Part shown: positions 1 through 10,904 of the stretch, one piece after another
Layout: each line of letters starts with the position of its first letter
Position numbering within the stretch: position 1 is the stretch's first letter
Assembly (NCBI GenBank): GCA_039090855.1
Contig: CM077011.1
Location: 21,577,001-21,641,000 of the forward strand
DNA: 64,000 nucleotides
From: Macrothele yani
Lineage: Eukaryota > Arthropoda > Arachnida > Araneae > Macrothelidae
Direction of reading: 5' to 3'
Position numbers and translations under genes: made by a program
Notes under the pieces: generated by a model
What the model was told of the DNA's origin: nothing
What the model saw: the letters and a program-made list of their open reading frames with translations, nothing else
Database searches by the model: none

Positions 1-1189
1 GTTCTTGCATAATGAAAAGACGTTCACGTTAGCTTGGCTAGGCAGGTAGCCATTATTCCGGTAATTTGAAACAGTGGGAAGTTGTTTTCTGTAATGACTG
101 ATCAGATTTTACCTTGTTACAATTTACTGAGCGAGGCACGAGCTTCTGCAAGTGATTTCTTATTTACCAAACGGTTATTGGTGCGCCGGTTTACGTTGCA
201 TAACCAAATGAAGAATTTGGAACAATTTTGTTTTGTGATTGATTTTCGTGGTTTACTATGCATTGATTTTCTGTTATGCTTTCTCTATCCTCATACGGGT
301 AAAGGCATTAAAACCGTAATTTTAGAGTTGGTATTTGAACTCAAAAATTATACGCTTTTGCTACACTGGGATTGAAAATCATTAAGAGGAACGACCATAT
401 AATAGCTCAGCCGAGACTTCCAACAATGGGAGATGAGCAGAGTTCAAAGGTAACAGATCTAGCTGATTTTTTGTATTTCTCTCTCTTTCTCAGACAATGA
501 AATCATGGACAAAGTTTTAAAAAAAGCAAACGAAACATACGTGTCGTTCTTGACCTCATGATACAAGTAATCCTGTTTTTCTCGTGATTTTGCGAAGAAT
601 AAAAGAAGCATCCTTGTTGTAACTCGAAGTGCAATGTTTGTAAGTTAAATAAACTAAACTTCGTGCATTAAGCAACCGTTGCTGCTCATTTGCCTTTCCA
701 GAACAGCTTTAAACTCCTAGTTTGGGATAATATCACAAACATAGATTTGTGCTTCAGAACAGCTACCTAGGTTTAAATGATTGTTCATAGGAAAAGACTT
801 AAATTTTCTTTCTAAATGACTAATTAGAAAATTGGATCAGGTAACAAATATTCAAGCTGGTGTCATATTCCACCGAGAAATACCAGGGTGATTAAGTGAC
901 TTGTCGAATATAAACTGAAGAATGTGAGTAAGATTCAAAGGCCATTCCACACTTCACACATTTCAGCGATAATAACAAATTAGGCATTTCGTCCATAAAA
1001 ATCTGATGGCACCCAGTAAATCTCAAATATTCGATTGTGAAACCTATTAAAAGTATATCGCAAACAGGCTAAATGCTTTGAGAAGAAAACAAAATCTCGT
1101 TAAATCCGGATTCTTCAGATTGAATGACCCAAATTCAATCACAAACAAGAAAGATGACGCCGAATTTCCCGTTGAACATAATGTATCTT
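1..1189. other. No recognisable gene
   Basis: AT-rich sequence with no motif I recognise. The longest open frame (82-375, +, 97 codons) has no familiar domain, no clear start context and no repeat or family signature, so I treat it as chance. Confidence 0.5.
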
Positions 1190-1600
1190 CGAATCATTTC
1201 CGCTAGTAAGAAAACATTTCTAATTTATTCATCGCCCATGGAACCCGATAAAAATTATCCGGATTCCTACAACCGATAAAAGAAATAGAAGTACAAGAGT
1301 GCGCATATTTCATCCACCGTCACTCGGCGATTTCCCATCAAAGTGCCTTCAGCTGTTGTAATGGATTCTGGTATCCACTACTGTGTTCCTGACCCGATGG
1401 AGGAGGATTTCACAGAACTCACGCTGTTTCGGTACTTCTAGTCCATTCGAACACTTGCTATAGTGACAGACATACGTCACCGTACTTCATTAGACCAAAT
1501 AATTTCACTAGGTTTTACGCCTTCATGACTCAAAAACGGATGACAGAACGTTGCTCCTCTTTGGTGTATGCCTCAAGTGGGGCGGCGAACTTTACACTGC
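1190..1600 (-). pseudogene. Mariner transposase N-terminal remnant
   Basis: Reading the minus strand from about 1590, the translation gives YTKEEQRSVIRFLSHEGVKP followed by SEI. This matches the N-terminal helix-turn-helix of mariner transposases of the SETMAR type, where an 'EQR.VIRFL..EGV....EI' stretch opens the protein. Further along, in a shifted frame, NRRVTVDEI matches the mariner 'RR.TV.EI' motif of the second DNA-binding helix-turn-helix. The parts lie in different frames and are interrupted by stops, so this is a dead 5' fragment. I see no catalytic domain downstream on this strand. The family assignment rests on motif recognition by eye. Confidence 0.7.
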
Positions 1601-1863
1601 TACTGTGACGCAATCTTGTCAAACACCAAGCTTGTCTGCACTATGCTGCCACGTGTAAGAAATATTTTAATCATTGGTAACAATATAGCCAAGTTACAGG
1701 AAAATGACGCTGCATTTTGAATTTTTTATCGCACTGTTGAGGTTCTCATTTCACTCCTGCTGTAAATTTTCTAAAAATGGGAAAACCGTTAGCTAATGGC
1801 TGTAAATATCAAGAAAAACTCTGAGGTTACGTGAGCGCCGACCAGATACCATCTCGCAGAAGT

Positions 1864-2131
1864 GCAGGGCGATGAATGAAACCACTCAGGACAAATGCTT
1901 ACCAGAGAGTACATACACCAATTAAGGAGACACATTTCTGGTGTGGATTATAAAAATTACGTTCAAGATTAAAGAAGCTCAGAGAGGCTTTGTGCATGCA
2001 GGGCGATGAATGAAACCACTCAGGACAAATGCTTACCAGAGAGTACATACACCAATTAAGGAGACACATTTCTGGTGTGGATTATAAAAGTTACGTTCAA
2101 GATTAAAGAAGCTCAGAGAGGCTTTGTGCAA
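1864..2131. repeat. Two-copy tandem duplication, 134-bp unit
   Basis: The segment beginning GCAGGGCGATGAATGAAACC at 1864 recurs at 1998 almost unchanged (for example AAAATTACG against AAAAGTTACG). The near identity implies a recent local duplication. No coding content is visible. Confidence 0.9.
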
Positions 2132-2425
2132 CAGAATAGAGATGACTCATTACCTCTTCATCACTATGGACCATTGAGAAAAATTATAAAAGTTAAGTAA
2201 TATCCGCATATTGTTTCTAAATCCGTCTCATCCGTGTTTTGAGCAATACCTTTCGTGCGTGCCATACTTCACAAGTATTGTTTTCCTACTCTGTGTAAAA
2301 AGTATACCTAGCAGACGCACGGGTTCGCGATGCGGAATATTGTTTGAATTTAACCTAACTCTTTACAAATAAAACGCTGAATAACTATTTTTCAGTTTAA
2401 ATTCTCCGTAATTTTATAGCAAATG

Positions 2426-2429
<4 letters not shown>

Positions 2430-2462
<33 letters not shown>
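2430..2462. repeat. (TA)n microsatellite
   Basis: About 16 uninterrupted TA dinucleotides. Confidence 0.95.
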
Positions 2463-2467
<5 letters not shown>

Positions 2468-3312
2468 TCTACGTCCCTCTGAGCATGAATCTATGCCTCT
2501 GGTATGACCATTCTGAGAGGGCAATCGTCCCCTCCCACCGCAACCACTTTCAGTACAAAACCGCATTCGAGACAGGAAGGGGATGTTCAAAATTAATAAG
2601 TATGCGATTGTTAGGGAGATTGATTTATCATTTTAGTTCAACACCAAGCAGTCTTGGAGTTATTGCAGCTGTAATTTTACGAATGAAAGTTACGTTGCGT
2701 CTCTGCGACTGATTAATATTAGTGGGGAGGGAAGAGAGAGAGAGAGAGCGAATTTTCCAGACACCCTGCGGTAATGGAAGAACACACGTGATGTTGAGCG
2801 AACATCAGTAACATAATTCCCATTGTCTCCATCTTTGTGTTTGTGTGGGAATAAAGATTGCGTAGTAATAATGCTGAGAGACTCGGTGCGTTTGTGTTCA
2901 TGGATTTGTTCTTAGCAAAACCTTTTGTGTGGTAAAAGTGTGTGAGGATTGACGGATTAATGACATGATATGTATTTCTTTGTTTTTTTCAATGAAGCTA
3001 GTTTGCGTAACGTCATGTATTGAAGAAGCAATTTGTGTTCTTACGGTTATTCCCTTTCTTGCTTTCAGTGCCATTGTGGATGCATAAACACTTCGTTATT
3101 TTAAAGTTTATTTTTTTTTTGTAATGCAACTGGATACTAAAGTTTCATCATTTCCTAATTCACAATTACTGGCATAATCATTGGTTTTTAAAGGTATTAA
3201 TATTAGTGGAACATAGCACATGCCTTTAACATTTCTCTGTCTGATGAACAAAGGTTTTAAATGCGTATAAATTTTGATTATGCATACAAGGTTTACCTGA
3301 TTTTTTTACTGG
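2463..3312. other. No recognisable gene
   Basis: Low-complexity and AT-rich. Short GA-rich (2737-2755) and T-rich (3109-3121) tracts, no convincing coding or mobile-element signature. Confidence 0.5.
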
Positions 3313-3316
3313 TGGT

Positions 3317-3480
3317 TGTGACGTGCCTGCCCAGCAGGACGCACACGACATAAAGGCAGATAGCAGTCGAAAGCGAACGTCCGCGTAGCTCAATTGGTAG
3401 AGCTACTTATTCCGGAATGAGGGGACCCGGGTTCCAGCCCCCGCGTGGACAAAAATGACGGAGTAATTTACTTCGTTATA
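3317..3480 (+). repeat. TRIM copy 1, 5' LTR
   Basis: 164 bp, TGTGACG to CGTTATA. It contains the tRNA-like unit 3379-3450. The same sequence recurs as the 3' LTR at 3743-3906. Confidence 0.85.
3379..3450 (+). ncRNA. tRNA-like unit in TRIM 5' LTR (Pol III promoter)
   Basis: 72 nt that fold as a cloverleaf: acceptor arms GTCCGCG and CGTGGAC pair over 7 bp with one wobble, and the D arm is GCTC/GAGC. The A box is TAGCTCAATTGGTAGAGC and the B-box region is GGGTTCCAGCC. The anticodon arm is imperfect and no CCA follows, so this is a tRNA-derived promoter and not a working tRNA. The related copies at 27 kb carry GTCTGCG/CGTAGAC, a compensated C-G to T-A change in the acceptor stem. Confidence 0.75.
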
Positions 3481-3481
3481 A

Positions 3482-3492
3482 CGGCGCCCGAA
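3482..3492 (+). other. TRIM primer-binding site, tRNA-Lys type
   Basis: GGCGCCCGAAC lies one base after the 5' LTR. In the 27-kb copy the same place reads TGGCGCCCGATC. The consensus matches the classical binding site complementary to the 3' end of tRNA-Lys(UUU), known from many retroelements. Confidence 0.7.
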
Positions 3493-3731
3493 CTTTCCGG
3501 ATAACCGGGCCGTTCACAATCTGGCAATCGTGTGATGTTCGTTCCACACCGCGAGATAGGAAAAACAAGAGAATCCCTTCTCTAGCGCTTCAGATAAATA
3601 AATGTGTGTGACGTTGCATTCCACACACCAGATTGACTGGGAGTTCTCAAGTGCACGTTCTACAGCGGATGGCTGCCTGCAACGATTCATGGTCACGGCT
3701 GACCCGTGGGCCATGCCCCCGGCCCTCTTCC

Positions 3732-3742
3732 GAAGGGGGAGA
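3732..3742 (+). other. TRIM polypurine tract
   Basis: GAAGGGGGAGA directly abuts the TG of the 3' LTR, where plus-strand priming occurs in LTR elements. Copy 2 keeps an even longer G tract at the same place. Confidence 0.75.
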
Positions 3743-3906
3743 TGTGACGTGCCTGCCCAGAAGGACGCACACGACATAAAGGCAGATAGCAGTCAAAACG
3801 AACGTACGCGTAGCTCAATTGGTAGAGCGACTTATTCTGGAATAAGCGGACTCGGATTCGATTCCCGGCGTAGACCAAAAATGACGGAGAAATTTATATC
3901 GTTATA
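3743..3906 (+). repeat. TRIM copy 1, 3' LTR
   Basis: 164 bp, with the tRNA-like unit at 3804-3875 (72 nt). Its acceptor arm has an A where pairing would need C or T, so this copy's fold is slightly degraded. Confidence 0.85.
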
Positions 3907-4139
3907 TGGTACAAATTGGAAACTATTAGTGTTATTCATTATCAAACCTGAAGTGACTCGGAGCCAAGTTTCAGCAGCTCTTCAAATACTTAGCAAAGTT
4001 TGGGAATCATTTAATTTTAAAGCCTACAAAAGCTAAAGTGGAACAGTTACAATAGTACCTGAGCATATAGAGATGTAGAACTATTACGATCCAAGAGTGT
4101 TCGTTGATATGAGAGATTCTGTGAAGGGAGGAGAGTTGT

Positions 4140-5215
4140 TTAGGAAATGGTACCTAGCGGTCGGCCTTCCCAGACTCGTACGGACATCAAACAAGTTTCG
4201 GTAGCTGTTTTTAAAACTTTTAACTGGTTCTTTCGAAGGACAACAAAGGACTTTCGCACCAGGAACGATACTATGTGTTCGATTGTTGTAGAGTACCTGA
4301 AGGAAAGAAAAATAAGTGTACTCGCACTTACGATTTCAGCGCTGACGGCGGAAGAGGATGAGAGAGTCACTACTTGCCGAGATCGGACATAGATGGTGGT
4401 CAGTGACCGAAACTTTAAAAAATATCGTAGCAGGGGACGAATCCCAACTGGTACTTTTCATACGATCCCGAAAAAAAATGATCAGCTGCATGTGTTCTGG
4501 AAATCACGCGAAGCCGTAGCAACTCTGGTTCCAAAAATCTCGCACCAAGGCAATTTCAGCAATTATTTTACTGACACGGGATTTGTTTGCAATTCATTTC
4601 CAATAAAAGGCCATACAGTTAACACTGAATTATCGGGGATTGCTGAATAGACTGTTGAAAATATTTCCGTGTGTTAAACTGGAGGCGTCACAATAAATGA
4701 ACTGGTTTTTGCCTCAAAACGATCCGGGTGCGCAGAACGCGACCGCCGTTAAGACGTTTCTGGTACTGAAGAGCATTGCAGTGCTTCACCATTCTCCGTA
4801 TTTGCCGGATTTGACACCTGATGATCAATTTCGCCTTCCAAGCTGAAATGGCAAGGATTTGTGAACACAGAATTTCCACTGAAAGGATATAATGCTGTAT
4901 TTTACAAAAGAAGTGCTAAACAGACTGTTGGAAATATTTCCGCGCGTTGATCCGATACACACTGCGACTGCACACAGCGCGACCACCTTAAAGCTTTTTC
5001 TTGCATGAAAGGGAGTTTCAGTGCTTCCGCATCCTCCGTGTGTGCCAGATTTAGCACTTTCTAATTTTCCTCCCCAAAAGTGAATTCCCACCTGAAGAGG
5101 CACAATTTTGAGAGCGTTTCAACGATCTAAAACAAGGTAACGGATGGGTTAAACAATCTTCCACAATCTGAGTTCGACAGTGACCGTGCGAAGAAGCCTA
5201 CCTAGTTAAGAGGGA
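4140..5215 (+). pseudogene. Mariner (SETMAR-type) transposase remnant with internal duplication
   Basis: Scattered over several frames: an N-terminal GRPSQTRTD near 4156, a GDES stretch near 4434 that looks like the first catalytic Asp segment, VLHHSPYLPDLTPDD near 4780-4825, and LKRHNFESVSTI then GLNNLPQSEF near 5090-5170. The last three match the third catalytic Asp segment (HPPYSPDLAP.D) and the C-terminal tail of SETMAR-like mariners. The part with the SPDL motif appears twice, about 272 bp apart: GACTGTTGAAAATATTTCCG near 4650 and GACTGTTGGAAATATTTCCG near 4922, each followed by a frame-shifted SPDL segment (second copy VLPHPPCVPDL near 5015). Stops and frameshifts make it inactive. Confidence 0.65.
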
Positions 5216-6419
5216 TTTAGTTTGAAGATATAACGTTTTTTTCTGTTTTAATGTAGTCTTAATGAGTTTTCAGGCGCACCTTGTACATTGCTGAGCCTAG
5301 AAAATAAAAATCTAACTTTATTTCACGAAGCTGAAGAAAATTCAAGTCAGAATGAAATTCTGATATCCAAAAGCCAAGGAGAGAGATCTCCTTCACCAAC
5401 ACACGGAAATGTCATTTATTAATGACTTTGCGAAAATATATTTTAAATTTAGGTTCGTGCATATTTGGGTTACTGTTTCCCATATAAATGTAATCTGAAA
5501 AAATTCCCTTCTTTGTATCCAGAAAATACAGGTTTAGTCATTGCAACGAACAAAGTGTTTCAAACGTATTGCACCCACATTTCGTTTCCTTAAGCTTTAT
5601 ATAAAAGAAACGGAATTCTGAGCACATCTGAAAAGAATTCTTCGAAATAAAATGAAAGAAGTGCACATAAACCCTGCAAAAAAAATCGCGAACAATACAT
5701 TATCAGGCGATAATCTGAATAACACGATTTATGAGATGACTTTTCGACCATCGTTCCAACTGTATGGATAAAAGGGAGGGTTTCAGCGTTATGAAAAGCC
5801 TTTGGTATACAGGGGAGGGTAAGAAACAATACGGGGAGGAAGAATGAAAAACGACCAGCATACTGTCATTTCGGGTGTTCCCACTGAAGAGCGCTGACGG
5901 CGTTGAATTCCGTGTGCGTGAACAGTTCTGGAAGGGGAGGGGGATGTCACGAGATGAAGCTCGGATGCTCTTCGGGAAGCAGAGGGGATGCTTAAGATCG
6001 ATGGCATCGAACGTTAGAAACAAACGCTTTCTCTCGAACCCCTCACTGTTTTTTCACTGTTAATCTCCTAGAGGAGAAGAGATCTATGTCAGCAAAAATA
6101 TGCGCGGCGTCCGAGTTGCAGAGTTGTACGTCTAATTAAACGCAACGATTAGATCTCAGCCTGGGGAATTCGCACGATTTCTTTCTCTCTTTTTTTATAT
6201 ATATATATCATATTTAGATAGTGTCCTCTCGCATTTATATCGCTTGATAATTTCAAAAAGGAATATACAATTTAAGACAATAAAAATGAAACGTGGTTTT
6301 CTGTGAGCATAATCGATGGCTTTTGTTTTATAATGAGCGTAACTTTCCTCCCTCCTTATTGGAGCCAGACTACCCTCTTACGTGACTTTTATTGTAAAAT
6401 GACGCCATTTTTTTGTTTT
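5216..6419. other. No recognisable gene
   Basis: No motif recognised. Overlapping minus-strand frames between 5590 and 6023 look like chance. A T-rich/(TA) stretch lies near 6188-6208 and the T run from 6421 belongs to the next SINE's tail. Confidence 0.5.
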
Positions 6420-6645
6420 CCTTTTTTTTTTTTTTTTAGTTTGGGGTTTTAACGACCACCGTGAGCAACTTGATGGGGTAAAAGCAGTCGCCCGTCCTTA
6501 AGTCTGAGCCACTGGTTCCAGGGAAGGGAGATAGCCAGTGCTGTAAGACAAACACAACATCTATCCCTCAACGGGATTCGAACCCGGATTCATCTCGGAC
6601 GAATGGTCAGCATTTAGGAAAGTGTACCACCAGGGTGTGACCACT
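6420..6645 (-). mobile_element. tRNA-derived SINE, family A
   Basis: Minus-strand SINE with its poly(A) tail visible as the T run at the left and its tRNA-like head at the right. The B box is seen as GGGATTCGAACCC near 6573. The body phrase GCAGTCGCCCGTCC near 6485 and GACAAACACAACATC near 6547 recur in the copies at 24.3, 29.2, 37.5, 39.1, 39.9, 54.7 and 56.8 kb. The head is degraded here. Confidence 0.85.
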
Positions 6646-6867
6646 TAACCGATTATGTAAATTTTTGCACATGAATCGTGAACACTAACTGAATGCATTT
6701 AGTCAGGTGAGATAAAATATTTTTCCTCACAAACGTCAGGGAATATTTTTTGACCCCTAATATATGCTATTAAGTGTCAAAGCCTAAACAAAGAGCAAGA
6801 ATATGAAATTAACAGGCAACCGTCAGGACCAAAACAGTCTAAGTTTGGTATAGTCCATCCCGTTTTC

Positions 6868-7720
6868 CTTCTCATCATCATCATCAGGAATTTCCACTAC
6901 CAAATGGATTTCCTCTACCACATAGTTCAGTCAGGGACATCCTCCTCTTCTCTCTATCCAAGATTATCACTCCATCCAGTTCATTGTTCTTTAAACGTGA
7001 TTTAATCTCCTCCATCATTGGTGTTCCTCTTCCCAGGAGCCTCCCACTCCATCAGAATTTTAAGAAGTCTTTCTGATGACATTATCTTTATATGGTGGAA
7101 CCATTGCAATCTCCGCAGCTCAATAGTTTGAAGAACGTCTACTTCAACACTCATCATATCTCGAATTTTTTGTATTACGCACCTTTTCACATCTGGATTT
7201 TCTTTCAGAACGCCTCCAAAAGTCCATTTCTGCAGCCAATAATCTTTGTTGATGTCTTTTATTCAGTGTCCACGTCTCCGCACCATGCTCTGTGAAATCG
7301 CAGAAAAAATGTGTCTTTTTCACTCCTCTAAAGACATTGCTGCTCCAAAGAACAGGATTCTAAACAGAAATAGCTTTCCTGCCCTCAGCAGTTCTCCGAT
7401 CAAAGTCATGATGGCATGTAACATTCTGATGTATTATGGATTCGAGGTATTTAAATTCCTCACCTATTATCTGTGTAAATTCTGTTATTTCAATGAAGTC
7501 TCTGGGATCGAAGGGCACGTGCTCAGTTTTATTTTTGTTAATTTTAAGTCCCTAACTCTCATATTGAGAGATCAGTTAACGGAACATATAAACTACGTCA
7601 TCCTTATTTCCTTCCAGGATTACTTGCCCATCCACAAACAGCTAATGGTACAAGAAATCATTCCGAATCCGTTATCACAAATTTCTGCACTTCGCTGATC
7701 ATTCTCTTAGACAAAATTCA
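6868..7720 (-). pseudogene. RTE-like non-LTR retrotransposon, RT C-terminal remnant
   Basis: Minus-strand translation gives FVDGQVIL (a damaged FADD catalytic box), GLKINKNKTE, EFKYLESII, GAETWTLNKRHQQRLLAAEM then DFWRR, and ELRRLQWFHHIKIMSSERLL with WEAPGKR. This is the order of reverse transcriptase motifs and the C-terminal tail of the endonuclease-reverse transcriptase proteins common in arthropods. Stops and shifts break the frame. A (GAT)n-like tail (ATCATCATCATCATC, about 6871-6885 on the plus strand) lies beyond the 3' end, typical of RTE-type elements. The 5' part and the endonuclease domain are absent, as expected of 5'-truncated insertion. Confidence 0.8.
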
Positions 7721-8235
7721 ACATAGATCTTAAATATTGTAGAGGACATACAGCACCCCTGTAAAAGACTTTCACTACAAACAAAAATATCTGATAGCTT
7801 TTCGTTCTAAGAAACTAAATGTAATTTCGGAATTGCAAGCGATCCATCTATTAGCATGCGTGGACGGATATTTTCTCAAAGCAAACACTCCGTACTGATA
7901 GAATTTATATGTCCTTATACATGTGTAAGCTCATCCTTAGTTTGAAGAATATTTCATCTTTCTGGTTCACTGTTGTTAACTTTAGACATGCTTCGAGAAA
8001 GACGCACTGCACTGGGCCAGACCTGCGCCCGCCACCGATCATAATGCACAGTATCCATGTTCTTTATCGCAAGAAAGTTTATGACAATGCTGATCCCCAC
8101 AAGGCGCAGGGTTTAAAAATGTACTTGTTCTTTTGTCATGTGCCCAAGTCATCACGGTCAGAACATGTGGACCGAACGCGGCCAGTAAAACGTAACAAGC
8201 GGCAGGACCGAACCTATAAAATGTGATCGAAACTG
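7721..8235. other. No recognisable gene
   Basis: Nothing recognised. The frame 7909-8226 shows no family signature. Confidence 0.5.
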
Positions 8236-8625
8236 TAATGAACCTGTAATATAAATATAACCTATAATATATCGAGCATTAAATATATTAATATATAATA
8301 TTATATTGAACATTAAATATGTTAATATATAATATTATATTGAACATTAAATATATTAATATATAATATTATATTGAACATTAAATATATTAATATATAA
8401 TATTATATTGAACATTAATATATTAATATATAATATTATATTGAACATTAAATATAATATTTTGAACCTATAATACAAATGAACCTATAATATAATATAA
8501 TATAATTAAACCTATATTATGATATAACCTATAATATAATTGAGCTTATAATATAAATGAACCTATAATGAACATATAAATCGAACCTATAAAATGAACC
8601 TGTAAATGTAATCGAACCTGTAAAA
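8236..8625. repeat. AT-rich 34-bp hairpin satellite
   Basis: Units starting GAACATTAAATATATTAATA recur every 34 bp (8308, 8342, 8376, 8410, then 8443). Each contains self-complementary ATATTAATATATAATATTAT sequence able to form a cruciform. It is flanked to 8625 by shorter, looser repeats of 'GAACCTATAATATAA'. Confidence 0.9.
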
Positions 8626-10904
8626 TGGAACAATTGGCAGTATCGAACATGTCTACAAACCCCAAAGCTATCACCGATATCATACATCATATCAGTGATA
8701 CAGCAGTTTACAGCTCAGAATGGTTTCCAATGGATTCTACAATAATGTCTTGTGGAGTTTGCGTCACAGAATGACATATAAAATTGATCTCACCACGCGT
8801 ACTGATACTTAACGAAACAGTCGTGAATGTTTTTAACACTGAATTTTTGTAGGATTTGCTTTATGTAGCCTTTATTGCTCATTGAACCAGTTTTACATTA
8901 TGATAGGTTGCTAAAGGTCAACTGGTCTGGATTTCTTGACAAAAAAAAAAAACACAAGGATTGGATCGTTTTTCGGTTTTCAATTATTGAATTTAAAAAA
9001 AAAATTGGGTTCTGATTTGTACATATTCATTAGTAATTTTGGCTACGAAACTGAATAAAATAAATTTTAACGAATTCTACATTGTTTCATGTTTTACAAG
9101 AGCGCGTCTAATCGATCTGACAAGGTTTCAGAGTTTAGTTTGTAAACAAAAACGCAAGCATGGACTTAAATCCTATTCTTAGAATTGATCTGAAACCAAA
9201 AAACAGTTCCTGATTATTCTGCTATTACAAGTTTCCCTAAAACACCATTTCCCTCCAATTCGCCATTGGTGGCGTTCCTAGGAATTTTGGAACTTCTTAG
9301 AGGAAATATTAGCTCCGAATGACTTAAACAGAAATTATTCATTTAAATGCATGTCGAAGGTACTACTTTTGGAAAATATGCAGGTGATAATAAAATAAGT
9401 ATTAAAACGTTCTTTAAGCCGCGGTTTCGCGCTTCATAAAGAGCCACTTCCTGTTTTAAAAGGAGCCGTTTCGCTTTCAAGAATTGTAAAAAGGAGGAAA
9501 TTGCGTTATATACTATGAAAATGACGAGTCTTTGCTTCCAACTATAACGAAAAGGATCAGTCTTTGAGTTCAACTACTGTCAAATGCTCATATGCTTTCG
9601 CGTATTGTCAAAACAATTTCTAACTTCATTTTTTTGTGTTCAGCTACAGTGATTCAAAAATTATTTATAGCAATCAATTCTGCAGAATGTCGCATTCTCA
9701 TACATAATCCGGTTTTTTCATAACTGAAGAGGACATATGTCCAAACATACACCCAAAGGCACCTAAGCCCAATTTTATGCGTATCGTTCTTACGATTTTA
9801 AACTGCTTTGCTCTGAGTGGATTCGATATTCCTGAGCTATATTTATAGGTTTACTGATCATAGTTGATTTAGCGGGGATATGTTACCGACATTTTATATA
9901 TACGTGCCCTTGAAGCTTATCATACTCATTGTATACTACTTTTTATCTGCCGCACATGCATACACAGTGTGCTGCCCAAGACAGTGGAGCGTTACGCCCA
10001 ATTGTTTTTGAAAAGTTTCGATATTTCAAAAATGCGATTTCAAAAGGCAAAGTTTTGTTTGTATTTGAAATTGATAATATGTCTCATTGCAGCAATTGAA
10101 CGTGTTTTTCCCACGAAGACGAAAATGCGGCAAGAAGCCAAGGACCAGAATGTCTCACTGCAATGAAGAGCCAATACATGGATATACTGAAAGTTTCTAT
10201 GGCGACGAGGTAGTGCCAAATTTGAATTCCATGACATATTTCAGATTACCCTAAACCACGCTGTAAAGCAAAGAGTTCTGATTAGAAATACCAAGAATCA
10301 CGTCGAAACCAAACCAACGCTGTAGAAAACCCAGAAGACTTATTATGGAATTTCAGTTTATCTAATATTTTTAGACATGTTTTTCAAAACTAGATTTCTT
10401 GCACACAAATCGGTCTTATCAAGATCCTAGTCATTTTCCCAGACAAATCCCAACTGCCAGCATCAAAAGATGCTGATGGTTTCAAAACTTCAAGTGAATT
10501 TTATACAGATGACTTAAATGGCTCGCAAGAACTAATCGCAAAACTGAAATTGTAGTACCGCAGAATCGCCCGGAAAGAAAAGGAGCACTGGCCAAAAGAC
10601 GCATTAAGTGCTTTAAAACTGTTCTACAGTGAGGTGTTACGAATATAAAAATATTGTTCCACATACTAGGCACTCTATTAGTGACAACGTCAGGGAGTGA
10701 ACGTTCGGTTTCAATACCGTGTCTCTTAAAACCATATCTACGTAATACCATATCACAACTGAGACTCAATACTTTCCATTCATTGATAATACACACCGAA
10801 AGCTGAAAAAGTTTCAGATGAACTTGAAAAAAGAAACAACAAAACAACAGAAGGCTGGAAATAAGACTCAAGTAATAGTAAGTAAATTAGCATGAGAGTA
10901 GAAT
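8626..10904. other. No recognisable gene
   Basis: More than 2 kb with no motif I recognise. Open frames are short (up to about 130 codons) and lack family signatures. The 10482-10871 minus frame runs into the neighbouring minisatellite context and is not convincing. Confidence 0.5.

Larger units (their letters stand above)
3317..3906 (+). mobile_element. Miniature LTR element (TRIM) with tRNA-like LTRs, copy 1
   Basis: A 590-bp element with two 164-bp direct terminal repeats (3317-3480 and 3743-3906) around a 262-bp internal region. It begins TGTGACG, ends CGTTATA, and is flanked by a perfect 4-bp target duplication TGGT (3313-3316 and 3907-3910). One base after the 5' LTR is a primer-binding-like site (3482-3492, GGCGCCCGAAC), and a purine tract GAAGGGGGAGA (3732-3742) abuts the 3' LTR. 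The internal region keeps no ORF shared with copy 2 at 27 kb, so it must depend on another element's enzymes. The two LTRs differ at roughly 18 positions, making this the older copy. Each LTR holds a tRNA-like unit with A and B boxes. A SINE dimer is the alternative, but the binding site, purine tract and 4-bp duplications favour LTR-type integration. Confidence 0.85.

Noticed and set aside
82..375. 97-codon open frame
   Set aside because: No recognised domain, no family signature and no supporting context. Frames of this size occur by chance in this window.
3602..4036. 144-codon open frame across the TRIM
   Set aside because: It starts inside the TRIM interior and runs through the LTR into flanking DNA. 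The second TRIM copy does not preserve the frame.
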